64,000 bases of DNA, from assembly GCA_030407085.1 (NCBI GenBank), contig CM059586.1, positions 106,715,501-106,779,500 on the forward strand. The letters run 5' to 3'. The stretch is from Trichopria drosophilae (Eukaryota > Arthropoda > Insecta > Hymenoptera > Diapriidae). Of the stretch, positions 23,261 to 35,110 are shown piece after piece. A model generated the notes under the pieces. It searched no databases, was not told the DNA's origin, and saw nothing but the letters and a program-made list of their open reading frames with translations. The position numbers and the translations under genes are program-made. Every line of letters begins with the position of its first letter. Positions within the stretch are counted from its first letter, which is position 1.

Positions 23261-23830
23261 TCACGTGCAATGATTTTCTGCGATGAAAGTTCAAATTATT
23301 CGCCAGAATCCAAATTTCCAGTAGTAACTAAACTAAATGATCAGATTTTAATATTTTTGTTAGCTTCTAATTTACTCAGAGTGAAAAGTATATCTAATGG
23401 ATTGAATATTTACTTTTATGGAGTGTATAAATATAGAGTATTTGACTACATTTTAGGAGTGAATACATTACTGTCATAGATAGTTTGAAGATTTCATTTT
23501 AGTCCTAAAACCATTAATTTAAAAAAGATATTTTTTCCATGAGAATAAAATAAATTCTGCGAATTCGTAATATGGGCGTAAATATGAATGTCTTATTCCG
23601 TTCTAGTAAACAGCTGCAAAGTGCTAAATAAACGGTATAATATATGAGAACCATATAATAAATGTCTGATAAATCTAATAAATAAGATAAGCAGTAACGA
23701 AACGTTTCCTCAAATAATCTAATATGCAAAATAGAAATACGTTTCCATAACGAGAGCAAAATAGAACTAAGAGAGTCGCGAGGGCTCCTAGCGGCAGCTG
23801 AGCTACTTTCATCTCATGCACACTTATAAA
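23261..23830. other. AT-rich spacer
   Basis: Frames of 69 codons (23270-23479, +) and 81 codons (23514-23759, -) are present without any domain. Nothing further is supported. Confidence 0.4.
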
Positions 23831-23832
23831 CT

Positions 23833-23962
23833 CACTCATATTGCACGAGTGAAATTTTCGACTCTTCTTAAAATAGTAAACACATCAACTCTTTGTAGAG
23901 TAGAATTTCATTAAATCCACTCTTATTAGAGTGATTTTCTCAATCACTTTTTGCAAAAGTGA
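23833..23962. repeat. Row of four short hairpins
   Basis: Four stem-loops of 14-19 bp follow each other: CACTC...GAGTG (23833-23851), ACTCTTTGTAGAGT (23888-23901), CACTCTTATTAGAGTG (23918-23933) and TCACTTTTTGCAAAAGTGA (23944-23962). They share the core CACTCT/AGAGTG and a following GAAATTTT or GATTTTC. Such rows occur in subterminal regions of DNA transposons, but no terminal repeats were found nearby. Confidence 0.6.
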
Positions 23963-23964
23963 AA

Positions 23965-26080
23965 TTATCATTCCTAAAAATTTAGTGAATGCAATAATAG
24001 TTATTAGAAATTATGCAGCTAGTTTTTAATTTCAACTATAACTTCTAGCATTATATTAAAACCATATAACCATAATAACCGAATACAAACGGCGTATATT
24101 AACTAATATTTTCCTTAGTAGCTTTTAATTAGTAAGTAGCAGCATAAATGCATATTATAATATATATTATTATCGCACAATAATTACACTCTGAACAGCA
24201 ACTAGTCGTTATTTTATCTTGAACAGAGAGACTAAATTATCACCCATCACAAAATGAAATTAAAAGTTATAATTAAAAAAATGGAAATCTTATTTTATGG
24301 CGCAGTTACTTTATCGTATTTATTACTAAACGAACATAATTCATTATAATACTTCTGTTTTATCTTATCTTTGTGAAAGTAATTGCATTTAAAAATGTGT
24401 AAACTTCGCGTTTTAATCGTTTTAAATAGTAGAATTCAATATAAAAACAAAAGTTTTCATTTTGGGATAAAAACAAAAGTTCACATTACGGTTTTCTTAT
24501 TTATTAAGTATTTATTTAGATAATAAACTATTGCAGACAAAATAATTCTAAATATCCCGAGAGATAGAACCTCTGCGAAGTGTTCCTGAGGCCTTAAAAT
24601 CACCTGACATTGATTTAAATCGTGTAATCTCAGTAATTATTATCCTAAATACTTAGTACATAAATAATAAAACTTGTAAATTTCTCTCGAAAAGAGAAAA
24701 CTGTTCTAAATTTCGTATTTACATGTCAATTTACCGTATGATATTAAAATCAGAAGTCAAGCATGTTCCTTATTATCTAAAGCCAACCTATTTTTATAAA
24801 ACAATAAACTCTATGTATTGACTAATTTTAAAAAATGCAGGTAAATCTTCGAAATGCTACATCACCTAGGAAAAATAAACAAGTTTCCATACGTATTTTG
24901 GGTCTCTGATTACGAATATAGTAATAAAATTTGACGGTTGTATATATTGAATACACTATCTTTAAAAAATAGCAAAAAAAAACGTGTTTTGCCTTGTTTT
25001 CTGAAGTTACTTTGAAAAATATGCATCTGGCAAAAAAATATTTCAAACAAAAAATGTAGACATACAAATATTTTTTTCGTAACTGCAACAAACAGCATGT
25101 AAATCAATGATGAACGTCCCCATGATGGATTTCTAGCAGATACTAGAAAAATACTCCTGAAGCGATTAATAGACCCGAAATAAAAATATTTGTGTATTAG
25201 TGAGGCGAAAAATGATTATTTTAAGCCTCCTCTTTAGGGCATAAAATGGACGTTTCACGAACCATGTATTAAACAAGGATTTTGGTGCATTAATAATTTG
25301 TGGCCATTTTTACACGTGAATGGAAAAACATTGAAACTCGATTTTGCACCCTTGGACCGAAAAGTACTATTAGCTTTTGGTCATTAATTACGAATATAAG
25401 AATAGAAAAAAAATAGCCAAAAACAGCAGTTTTTAGTCAGTTGCAATTACTGTAACGTTTTCCAATTCCAAAATTTTACAAAAAGGTTAGATGCATTTAG
25501 GTCGTATTACGAATAGTAACCTAGTAAATCGGCATGAGTATCATTGTTCAGTTGTAAAAGTAATTCAGTAATTACAAAATTATTTTACAGAGACGTATAA
25601 AATTTTCTGAAAACGTAACATTCCTTTCAAAGATGTAAAACAAATATTTTGTAACTTCATTATATTAGGACATGATAATTGATAAATGAAATCAAAATGC
25701 AAATGACAGAATGTAATTAGAAAATTAAAAGTTATGAAAAAAAAGTAGTTAAAACGACTAGAATTTTAAATTTATTTACCAATACACTTTGAAACTTTTA
25801 TCATAAGCTGGACAGCAGCACTGTCACATGTGTCAACAGAAAGTACATGTTTGGAGAAAAATGAACATTTACCCAATATTTGTTATCTTTTCGATTTCCG
25901 AGCTTTTTCTTTTTTTCAAGAATATCCATTTTCCATTTCCTTAAAATCGTTAGATTTTAAGTTCACTCAAAACATTTTCAATATTTCAATCCATGCAAAA
26001 CTTGTAGCAAAACCGTCTTTAGTAATTCCCTTAATGTTTATTTATGATCATTGGATTTTATGTGTTGGAGGAACGTCAGA
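23965..26080. other. AT-rich non-coding sequence
   Basis: About 2 kb of A/T-rich DNA. Short frames (24828-25107 -, 25830-26087 +) are rich in Phe, Lys and Ile as expected from base composition and carry no domain. A single decayed unit like the CAAAATGGCGGAT family may lie near 25370-25400. Confidence 0.45.
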
Positions 26081-26880
26081 AAAGTGAAGAATTTCAGTGG
26101 ACTGACATGGAAATAAATCTAAATCGCACCAGAAGTAGAGTCTCATTGATTTACTGGACCGTAATAGACTATTTTGCATGCGTATTTATTTTCCCGTTAT
26201 TCTTCACTCCTCCTTTAGCCCTCGTCCACATTTGTTTTTCCCCACGTTCGCTCTCGTCGAATTCCGCTCGTAAATTGGTCCGCGTGGAGTTCCACGTTTC
26301 CGCCGACGTCGGTGTTATCGCCAAGTTTGACGAGCAGCTTTTCGAAGCCCCACGACCCGAAACGAATTAATCACCCGTTTTTTTTTTCTTTACCATTTTT
26401 TTGGGTCCTGTCGAGGACTACAGTCCGGCGGCACAATATAAAAAAAAATGCAGCAACATCAAGACTCGCTCTCTTCCATTAAACGAAAGCTCGAAAGCTC
26501 AGACGTTCCCGATGACAAATTGCATTCAGTGAAATTACGCTCATTCGGGTAACGCGAGTTCAGGAACGTTCGGTTTGGTGCGACCCCCTACATGATTTGC
26601 GCGGCGTAATTCTCGGAAAGTGCGCATCTGCATCGCGCTGCAACGTCGGAAAGCTCGACCTTACACGAGGGACGCTTATCGCGTAAAACAAAGTTTAATC
26701 GGCCGGAACGCAAAATTGGATTCATTTCGTGGGCTGGTGTCGTTTGGAGGACACTTTGGATGAAATTCGTTGGCGATATTACGGCGGTGTAAACAATCTG
26801 GAAACCCAGTTCTTGATGAATTTTCAACTTTATGAGTTTTCGAGTCAAAATTCCATGGCCCGTTAAGGGAAGTCTATGTG
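26081..26880. other. GC-richer island
   Basis: Mixed composition with CG-rich patches. Frames of 108 codons (26044-26370, +) and 86 codons (26588-26848, -) show no domain. Candidate regulatory block. Confidence 0.35.
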
Positions 26881-27212
26881 TTTTATTTTGACTGAAATCG
26901 TGTTACCAAAAAACTAAATAATTAGGAATAATGGTGCCTATTTCAATAAATATCTCGAAATTATTGAACCGGTATTTGCATACACTAAAAAAATATTTAG
27001 AACATTTAACTAAAAGGAGGTACCCAGTGGGGACTAATTCTGTAGTTTTTTGTAACTTCATATAATTCAGATGCCTAAATGATACGTGGACTAACTAAAT
27101 TTTAATCAGTTTAACCCCTTGACTGCCAATGACGAAGAACTTTGTCATTTTGGACTTTTCCCAGACTCCCAGATAAAGGCAAATCTTTGTCATGATATAA
27201 AGTGGACTAATA

Positions 27213-28350
27213 CCCTGGTAGAAATTGTAAGCATTTTTATTGGATTAAAACTAATTATTAGGCAAATATGTTGCTTAAAAAATGGATACAATAAAAATGT
27301 CTAAAAAATGGCCAAGAATTGGACAACTCTAAGCAAAACATATATTAAATAAGAAAATCTTACATAATTGTCTAATTCTTAGATATAATAAATGTGTATT
27401 AATTAGGGAACATTTTTGTCCATTAAATGTCCATTAAAACTATTCTAAACTTGGCTTGAAATTTTATGCAATTTTTTTTATCTAATTATTACACAAGAAA
27501 AATGTTTTAAATTTATTTAACCAAAAAAAAATCTAATAAACGAACAACAACATTTGTAATTGTATATTTCTCGTTTTTAAAGATTTTTAATTAGTTTTTT
27601 TTTCAATTTAATTATGAATCTCTCAAAGGATTATGTGAAAAAATATAGACAATTAAAAAAATATAAGCAAAGCCTGATTTTGACGTTTACTGCGCCCAAT
27701 GAAGTGAAATGTGAAAATTCAGTGGAAGACGATCACAGAAGCCAAGAAGATTCTTGCTTCAGAGGGCTACGATACCAGCAAACACACTCGTCGTATAATG
27801 TAATATAATATGTTAACTATAATTTTCAGTAAAGTGACTATCATATAACAATACAGTAACTATCATATAAATGCACATGAGCATAAATGTGAAATTTTGA
27901 TGTATGTGTTTGCAGGAACATGATGCCTACTTTTGTACTTGAAAATGACAAAATGTTTAGTTTATATTTGAATATACGCTACCGCGTTATTCGCATTACT
28001 ATATACTGTCTTGAAAATTGCATTTTTCTTACTTTCTAACCTTAAAGTCGTAAAATATAATGTTATCTTTCTTACACATTCCAATATGAAATAGACAAAT
28101 ATTGTCTAATAAAAATGTCTAATAAATGTCCAAAACTTTCTAACCTCAAAATCGTAACATGTAATGTCATTTTCCTTATAAAGTGCAATACAAAATAGAC
28201 AAATATTGTCTAATAAAAATGTCTAATAACTGTCCAATAAAATCTTACATTTTTGTCTATAAATTGTCTAGTTTTATTGCCCATTATTTGTACATTTAAC
28301 AAGAATATTAGACAATAAATGTCTAATAAATGGCTAAATTTCTACCAGGG
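27213..28350. mobile_element. Nested 1.1 kb transposon, CCCTGGTAGAAATT ends, TA duplication
   Basis: The ends CCCTGGTAGAAATT (27213) and AATTTCTACCAGGG (to 28350) are exact inverted copies flanked by TA on both sides. Inside each end is a row of similar short motifs (TGTCTAATAAATGTCC-like, e.g. 27293-27440, 28085-28130, 28195-28330), which looks like a set of repeated transposase-binding sites. A 64-codon frame (27614-27808, +) in the centre is Lys-rich at its start and could be a remnant, but I recognise no domain. The TA duplication allows a Tc1/mariner-type or similar superfamily; this is inference. Confidence 0.8.
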
Positions 28351-28579
28351 TAAATTCTGGAATTTATGTAAAATAATTTTTGCAAAATCATAGTAATGAA
28401 GTATGACATTGTGTGCAATCAATGTATGCATAAAAAATTTATAAAACCACTTGACATTTGTTACTCGGGGGTTTTAGAGGTCGTAATCAGTAAATCAGCC
28501 ACGAGAATTTCACAAAAAAAGCCCAAAATACAAAAAAAATTTGTTAAATTTTACTTTAACTGGGTGTATAGGGGTATTT

Positions 28580-28840
28580 TGAGATGCTGATTACGAATCT
28601 GAAGTGAGATTTTGAAAATTCAAAATGTCGGATTCAATATGGCGGATAAATATTCCAAAATCTTATTTATTTTGAATTATTTTGATAATTAAAAATCTGA
28701 CCTTAGATTCGTAATCAGCGATCCCGAAAACCCCCAGTAACAAATATCAAGCAAATTTAGAAAATTTGTCCGTCATATTGAATTTTCAACATCTCACTTC
28801 AGATTCATAATCCACATCCCAAAATACCCCTAATATACCC
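28580..28840. repeat. Mirrored pair of CAAAATGGCGGAT units
   Basis: A + unit (GATTACGAATCTGAAGTGAG ... TCGGATTCAATATGGCGG, 28589-28645) is followed by - units (TTCGTAATCAGCGATCCC near 28709, GTCCGTCATATTGAATTTTC near 28768, and an AGATTCATAATCCACATCCC block near 28801). The mirrored order repeats at 39.7-40.3 and 59.0-60.2 kb. Confidence 0.65.
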
Positions 28841-28919
28841 AATTAAAGTAAAATTTAACAATCTTTTTTTAACATTTTGGACATTTTTTATGAAATTCTT
28901 GTGGCAGTCAAGGGGTTAA

Positions 28920-29282
28920 AGAAATGTAGGGATAAAAACTACCAAAATTTGTTTACCCATGACGTACCTCCCATGAAGTTTAATTTACCAAATATTATTC
29001 ACAGTGTATAAAAATCATTTATAATCTAAGATATAACCATCTTTCAAAAATGTTAAACGAATCAAAAGAGTAATAAAAGTATACAAGAAGAACATTTATT
29101 GAATCTATTATTCCGCCGCTACCTTACCGATCGATCCGTACGCCAAGATTTGCTGACTCTCCGCTAGGTGGCAAAAATCATTACACCTTTTAATCGCAAT
29201 GGACTGAAATTGAAATTATAACAGATATATGAAGCCCACAATGTTTAAAACGAACAATTAAATCTTATTGCGAATGGTGCAA
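28920..29282. other. Spacer, A/T-rich
   Basis: Contains a short mixed-composition patch (29115-29175) ending CCGCTAGGTGGC, a motif like one seen near 12395 and 34125. Nothing else is supported. Confidence 0.35.
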
Positions 29283-29460
29283 CCCTAAGAGAAAAAAATT
29301 ACCAAAATTTGGTCAATATTACATAAATATGTTGAATCCAAAAATTATCTAAATGAGGTCCTGGTCGTGACAAAATCCAGGACCAAAATTGGATGGATTT
29401 TTAACAAAAAAATAAGTTTTTTTTATTGCATTAAATTTAAATAAATATTAAAAAAAGACA

Positions 29461-29527
29461 CACCGACTAGGATTCGAACTTCAGTATTCCTGATAGCAGT
29501 TCTCACTCTTAACTACTCAGCCACAAT
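29461..29527 (-). pseudogene. tRNA-like sequence, left arm
   Basis: Read on the - strand it has an A-box-like TGGCTGAGTAGTTAAG and a B-box-like AGTTCGAATCC about 37 bp apart, as in a tRNA. I could not fold a complete acceptor stem, so it is a tRNA-derived repeat segment and not a functional tRNA gene. Confidence 0.55.
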
Positions 29528-30089
29528 GAGGGCTATAATATAATTAAAATAGGAGCACTCTTGCACTTTAATCAGATTTACCATACAAAGCATGAACAAT
29601 ACACGACTCTTAGTTTAAGATTTCGCACGTCACTACAACTGAGCAACGCATCAAATGACTAAAATTATGACTGGGTCATTTTGAAATCTGTATTTAATTC
29701 TGCGAATTCATGACTGGGCGTCAAAATAGGGTCACATCCAAAAATTGTGTTTCTATTTTGATTTTAATCAGAAATTAATCAAATTTTGATGATATCTTTT
29801 ACATCGAACTTAAGAATAAAAAGGTCCGACAGTTCCCTGACACATTGGTTCATTATTTGTTCATTTAACAATAATATAATACCATTTATATTATACTAAA
29901 CGAGGCGTCATTCAAAATGCGAACATTTCAGTCACTTTTCTAACCTCTCTTGTTGACCATTAGTAACAAAGACTTATAATGCTCTTATTTTTTATTCGTT
30001 TTAACGTGTAATTCGTTAAAACCCATGACAGAATGTAAATATATCGAATCCCGGTGTCTAATGATCGTTAATTGTTAGTCATACTATAT

Positions 30090-30158
30090 CAGGAAGCCTG
30101 CTGGTTAACAGGGAGGACTATTATCCAGAATACTGGGGTTCGAATCCTTATTCGGTGA
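30090..30158 (+). pseudogene. tRNA-like sequence, right arm
   Basis: It has AAGCCTGCTGGTTAAC as a possible A box and GGTTCGAATCC (30137-30147), an intact consensus B box. It mirrors the left-arm copy. No closed acceptor stem is visible. Confidence 0.5.
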
Positions 30159-30344
30159 GAATTTTTTGTTGTAAAATTTATTTAAATTTAATGTTTCAAT
30201 TTTTTATGGGACTGATTTCGATCCCATTTTAATGTAATATTAATTAAATTTTTGAATTTTGACTTGTAAAATTTGAAATCTGATTCTTAATCCGTCATTG
30301 AAAAAACCCATTAGTAACAAATTTTAGTTATTTTCCGTGCAAAA

Positions 30345-31380
30345 AATATGTTGAAACAAGTGAACTGTATAGATTACTTAAAGTGTACTACTATAAATTA
30401 TAAAAATTCAGTTAAATCTTTTAAACACTGCTGGTGTTGGTAACTGAAGTATTTGATGAAAAATAAAATAAAAGTCTCTTTACTGACTAGAGAATACCAG
30501 TAGAACCACCGTAAGTGAGCGATGGCATTACAATTTAGATTAGTAAGTTGAAATGTGTGCAAAATGACAAAGAATAATAAAAAATAATTGTTAAATCAGT
30601 GGAAGTTTGTTTATTTGCTATATAAAATATTGGAATATAATAAGAATACAACAAAACATAATAAATCTGCAAACTAATTATATATTTTTAATTCTATTTT
30701 GTTTCATGTGAGATACTATTGCAATAAAAATGTAAATGATTGAATATAAATTATAGATAATTTGATAACGTTGCTGAGGTAACAAACAATAAATTTCCTA
30801 CTAAAATCATGGTAACATTTTTATATTTGTTAAAAATCCAAGACTTAAAAAAGAAAAGAAGGAAGAGAAAATTTCGATCTTTCAGACCAGCATTTTATTT
30901 TTTTACATCTTTTGTTCTCGAAAATTGAGGCTATATACAATTTCTCTGTTATATGTCGTCTGAAGAAAAAAGAACAGGCCCTTGTCTCACGACAGTACTC
31001 GTTTGATGAACACTCTTCGTGAACACTCCTTTTTGAATCCCTTCTTTTTCCTCTTTAACAGCACAAAAGATCGTTTTAAAGGGAATTTCTAATATGTGAT
31101 TGAAAGATTTATTTTTCGTTCTTTCTTTGAAGAATATCATAGGCTTATAGATAATTCATGGGTTTATAATTCAACTTGTGGTATTTGAAATTCAGTGTGA
31201 AACTTCTCCTGCACTACATTCGTTAAGTATTTTATCTCTAGATTTAAATTTGAGCACGACAAATTTAAATTTTGAATAATTCATGGAGAATCAAAATATA
31301 ATTAAAAATGTATCATTAAATATATTTTCAAGTCACTCTTATTGCAAGAAATAAAGGCAAGAGGAGTCACATATTAAATA
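30345..31380. other. AT-rich non-coding sequence
   Basis: A/T-rich with one 63-codon minus frame (30949-31140) lacking a domain. No repeat was recognised. Confidence 0.45.
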
Positions 31381-31775
31381 GTACATTGTGTAACAAGGGA
31401 GCAAAATGGAGGTTTATCGACGAATGCGAGTTTGATGCCCAAAAGAAGCTAGGTCGGAAATTTTCATGCGATAAAAGGAAAAAAATAGTATTTTGCACTC
31501 AGAGTATGAGAAACTTATTTCTTACACTCTGTGCGCAAAATGCTATTTTGCTCCCTATATCGCGGGAGCAAAATAGCACGCTCTCGTTTGAGAAAATAAT
31601 ATGTGCAACAAGGGAGACCAGGTATTTGCCGACGAGGGCGAATATTCGACAAATTTCCTCCCTAGTTGCAAAATGTACTATTGTTCTGGGATAAAATTAG
31701 TTTGCTCTCTAGAGAGAGAAAGTATTATTTTGCTCCCGCGATATAGGGAACAAAATAGAATTTTACACTCGGGGT
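31381..31775. repeat. Palindrome-rich repeat with GCAACAAGGGAG blocks
   Basis: GTGYAACAAGGGAG recurs in the same orientation at about 31388 and 31602. Two related palindromes sit between and after them in opposite orientation: GCTATTTTGCTCCC with GGGAGCAAAATAGC (31542-31577), and ATTTTGCTCCC with GGGAACAAAAT (31727-31756). A related fragment lies at 48.63 kb. The overlapping frames 31386-31819 (+) are by-products. Probable non-autonomous transposon of unknown type. Confidence 0.6.
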
Positions 31776-31869
31776 TTATTAGTTTTGTTTTCTTTTTTTT
31801 GTCTCTTTTCAAAGTTTAAATGCAAAAATGAAAATTTCCAATTATTAATAAATAAATATAGTTTTGATA

Positions 31870-31945
31870 TTTACATTTTGAATTTTGCCGACAATTTTAA
31901 ATTCGCCATTTTGAATTTTAAAAAATTATAATCAGTGATCCTACT
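31870..31945 (-). repeat. Single - unit of the CAAAATGGCGGAT family
   Basis: TTCGCCATTTTGAATTTTAA followed by TATAATCAGTGATCC matches the minus-orientation unit seen at 40.2 kb. Confidence 0.45.
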
Positions 31946-32099
31946 GAGTGAAAAGAAAAATTTGTGGTATAATAGGTTAAGCACATTAGCAAAATAGTGT
32001 GGTATAAATCTGAAATCTAGCTATGTAAATTTGACTGACAGGCACCAAATTTTTTCGAAAAAATCAGTCTGAATAAACAGTGGAAATAAAGGGGAAACT

Positions 32100-33850
32100 G
32101 TTGACAAGACACGCATGACGTTACGACGGTACGACAGGCTTGTGCAGAATTTTGACATTATCGGCATGACTGTTCCATTACTCGTGATAAATTATGTACG
32201 CAGATCCGTAGGACACGCCTCCATTAAATTAAATTCGCCGCGCGTTCATACTGTATTTTCACTAAAGTGGCTCATGCGCGCAGACATCGCGTCAAAATTG
32301 CGATGCTTTCCCGGAAATATTAAATAAATGCACTTTATACATTACTTTCGAAACTTGGAAAATATGAAAAATATCACCGTTTTAAGGATGAAATTATCGT
32401 TTAATTTTTTATCATCCCACTCTACATCTTTTTCATACGAATTCCTATTGTCTCGTTTTATTTATTTCTTCGCTAAATTTCTATTCGCTTCCAATTCTTT
32501 TATTTCGGTCGTCTTTGTTCTTCCGTTTTACGTTTATCCTTCCTCCCTTCATTCGGCCCTTTTTATTTCCTTCATTTTAAATTCGCAGCGGCAGGGGTCG
32601 AAAATTTATCGCGGCTCGTTCATAAAAATTGTTCACAAAGCTCCGTAGGAAAACAGTGTTAACAAATGGGTTTCTTCTGGTTTCGATAATGCACTATGTA
32701 CATACAGCTTATCAGAAAGTAGCACAAAGTGCAGACATGAATTTGCCTTAAAACTCAATTCCGGCGGAAGCAAACGCCATTACTTTTCAATTTTTCACGC
32801 TCCGATAATCTGGAGGCTAACGCCTTGGCTAAGAGACGAAATTATTACATCATTTTAAAACGATTTAAGAAGGCGTGTAGTATAGCGATTATTCGATGGG
32901 AGAATATTTACCAGTCGATCGTCTTCAACGACCTGTCTTTAACCTCCCACGCTATTATAATTGCGGCAACAAAAATCGAAATATTCAAAATTTATGCAAT
33001 TTTAATTAATACCTCCATTTTGTTTTCCCTTCCCTTTATTTTGATATGTGTTTACACGACGAAAGATAATTCTATGATGTCATGCAGCCAAGTTATTTTT
33101 CGCGACAAACACCCTCTTGCAAAACTGCCAAATTCTCTATTAAACGGCTCTATGGTGGCTTTACGATACGCTGAATTTTCAGAATACCTTGCGATAAATT
33201 TCCCTCGCCGGCACTTCGAGCGTGATTACCCGTCGAGGGTAATTATCTCGCAATTACTGTACGCAGAGTGCCTTATTACGCCGACGTGAACACACGCGAT
33301 GACGAAGTAAAACTATACCGTGTGTTTCGCAATAATTATCTTCCTCCATTCTCCCCTTTTTCTATTTAATTTTCCCATCCTGCGCAATATCTTCTTTTTC
33401 CTACCCTATATGCAAACCTCCCGTTTTCACCTACGTTCTACATTCCTGCACCCAGCTTCTTTTTTTCTCTTTCCGACTTCTCGAATCGATAAATAATTCC
33501 CTCGGACGTTTATCATCCCGTTATCATTTTGAGTTTGATTTCGATTTTCATAAATTTTGGGGCAACTTGTCGCATGGGTATCTTTTATGACTTTCCGAAA
33601 TTCACATTTGTTTCGCTTATCTCTGAATAGTCCTCGCCGTACTTAGCCAATTTTGTTATTTTCATGGCGATTCGAGATCTTATCGCTTTATCGATATTTT
33701 GACCATTTTTCGAAAAATTCTCGTAAATCATGGTTGTACCGTTGTAATATTTATTACGTCCGTTCCCATAGTGGGAATGACCGAAGTAATGAATTTATTT
33801 TGTTTTATCGCTTCCCGCTGGATCACAAATCGTAAATAAAGTAGTGCCAA
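32100..33850. other. Long GC-richer island
   Basis: The composition is raised for about 1.7 kb, with T/C-rich patches. The 154-codon frame at 32825-33289 (+) and others (32115-32648, 33653-33835) show no known domain. The 154-codon frame has two hydrophobic stretches (residues ~40-55 and ~59-77), but nothing ties it to a family. Regulatory DNA or an unrecognised exon is possible. Confidence 0.35.
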
Positions 33851-34250
33851 AAATAATTCAAAAATCTCCTGGGAAATATACAGAATTTAAAAATATTCCA
33901 CTTTTGCTAGAATGTTCAGATTACGATCTGGAATTGTAGACGATCGAAAGATAACTTACAAATGAAATCGCGCAATTTAGTACGTACTTAATTGGTGATA
34001 AAGTGACTTAAGACTCGCTATGAAATTTAACAAGAGAAAGACTGCAGCGTTTGAGGACTTTAATAATAGTCGTCGCTTAAATTGATACCTAAAGGAACTC
34101 TGCGCAACTTCGCTTGTGGATTACAACGCCATCTAGTATCCAAAAGGAATAACATACATTTCTTTAACTTTCTCTTTTCAATATATATTGCAGAGAATTC
34201 TCGCAATATTTACATCAGCAAACTTATATCATTCAGGATATTGCAAAATA
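33851..34250. other. A/T-rich spacer
   Basis: No structure was recognised apart from the short motif CGCCATCTAGTA near 34128. Confidence 0.35.
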
Positions 34251-34510
34251 TATTTTTTTGCACTTATAGGTTAGGATATATCAAAATTTTTACGTCATGG
34301 AGCAATTATATGACCAAAATTCGATTCAGCACATCGAAAACCCTCGATAAAATATACTCAAGTGATGAATGCATTTTAATCTGCTTTTTGTCAAATTTTG
34401 AAAACAAAATTATTCCACCACAAAAACTTACTGAAAATGGACAAAAACTGTGTTTTTTGCACTTTTAGGTTAAGATATTACAACATCTTAGCATAATAGA
34501 ACAATTTTAG
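34251..34510 (+). repeat. Dispersed direct repeat, copy A
   Basis: It runs from TTTTTTTGCACTTATAGG through CGATTCAGCACATCGAAAAC to TACAACATCTTAGCATAATA. A second copy lies 1038 bp downstream in the same orientation. GCACTTNTAGGTTAAGATAT occurs near both ends of this copy. The left part is homologous to the arms of the 8310-8966 foldback. The 128-codon frame over it is a by-product. Confidence 0.65.
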
Positions 34511-35029
34511 CAAGAAAGTTGTTCTTAGTTTGTCAGTTATTTTCATGTAATTAAACATTTATTTAATGTATGAACATCGTAATTGTTCCTTGACAAAAGC
34601 TTCTATCGTAAAAAATCCTATCGTAATTACCATACAAACGATGCCTTACTACTTTTATTAATGACAAGAAATTTCTAGTTGAATAAATTTTATGACATTT
34701 CATTACTTGGGAATATTTCAATTTGTACATTAGAGGTTATGAAAGCAATATCGTTATCTTGTTTACTACATAAATAGTTCTTTTAACTACTTTTTTTTAA
34801 TTCCGTATTTTACTTTTGTAAAATGGTTCCATTAACTATATTTTTATTTCTTCATGCTGAAAAATTACTTCTAGTAAAATCATGGGAAATTCGAAATAAA
34901 ATTTTGCTAAAATGTATGTTATTCTATATGTCGAAGAAACGATGACTAATTGCGTTAAGCATCAAATAATATTGAGAAAATAAAGATAAACCGAAGAACC
35001 GGTTTACTAAATAATTCAGGTCAACAAAT

Positions 35030-35110
35030 CTGGCTGCAGATTTGTTCCATCACGTATAGATTTTGAGATATCCTAACCTAAAAGTGTAAAAAAACATTGT
35101 TTTGGTTAAT
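35030..35110 (-). repeat. Inverted fragment of the same family
   Basis: GAGATATCCTAACCTAAAAG at 35056 is the reverse complement of the block at 34261 and 35299, so copy B has an inverted partner about 200 bp upstream, as expected for a foldback. Confidence 0.5.

Larger units (their letters stand above)
27111..28919. mobile_element. TTAA-flanked piggyBac-like element, split by a nested transposon
   Basis: TTAA duplications (27111-27114 and 28916-28919) flank perfect 14 bp inverted termini, CCCCTTGACTGCCA at 27115 and TGGCAGTCAAGGGG ending at 28915. A subterminal palindrome, TGACGAAGAACTTTGTCA, follows at 27130-27147. After removing the nested element at 27213-28350 the host copy is about 670 bp and holds one + unit and one - unit of the CAAAATGGCGGAT family at 28580-28830. 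The TTAA site and CCC termini are the hallmark of piggyBac insertions. There is no transposase, so it is non-autonomous. Confidence 0.85.
29283..30342. mobile_element. ~1.06 kb foldback element with tRNA-like arms
   Basis: The outer arms are inverted copies: left AGAGAAAAAAATTACCAAAA and, in reverse complement, right ACGGAAAATAACTAAAATTT. Further in, ATTAAATTTAAATAAA, then ACCGACTAGGATTCGAAC versus ACCGAATAAGGATTCGAACC, then tRNA-like blocks occur in both arms. The unique centre (~29540-30080) is A/T-rich without a frame. It looks like a large foldback that incorporated a tRNA-related sequence before or during its formation. Confidence 0.65.

Noticed and set aside
27614..27808. 64-codon frame inside the nested transposon as a transposase remnant
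   Set aside because: Lys-rich start but too short and without a catalytic motif; kept only as a possibility in the element entry.
29461..30158. Functional tRNA genes
   Set aside because: A- and B-box-like motifs exist, but no complete acceptor stem could be paired and both copies lie in arms of a foldback element.
32825..33289. 154-codon plus-strand open frame with hydrophobic stretches
   Set aside because: No family resemblance I can name, and no splice or start context that sets it apart from other frames in the same island.
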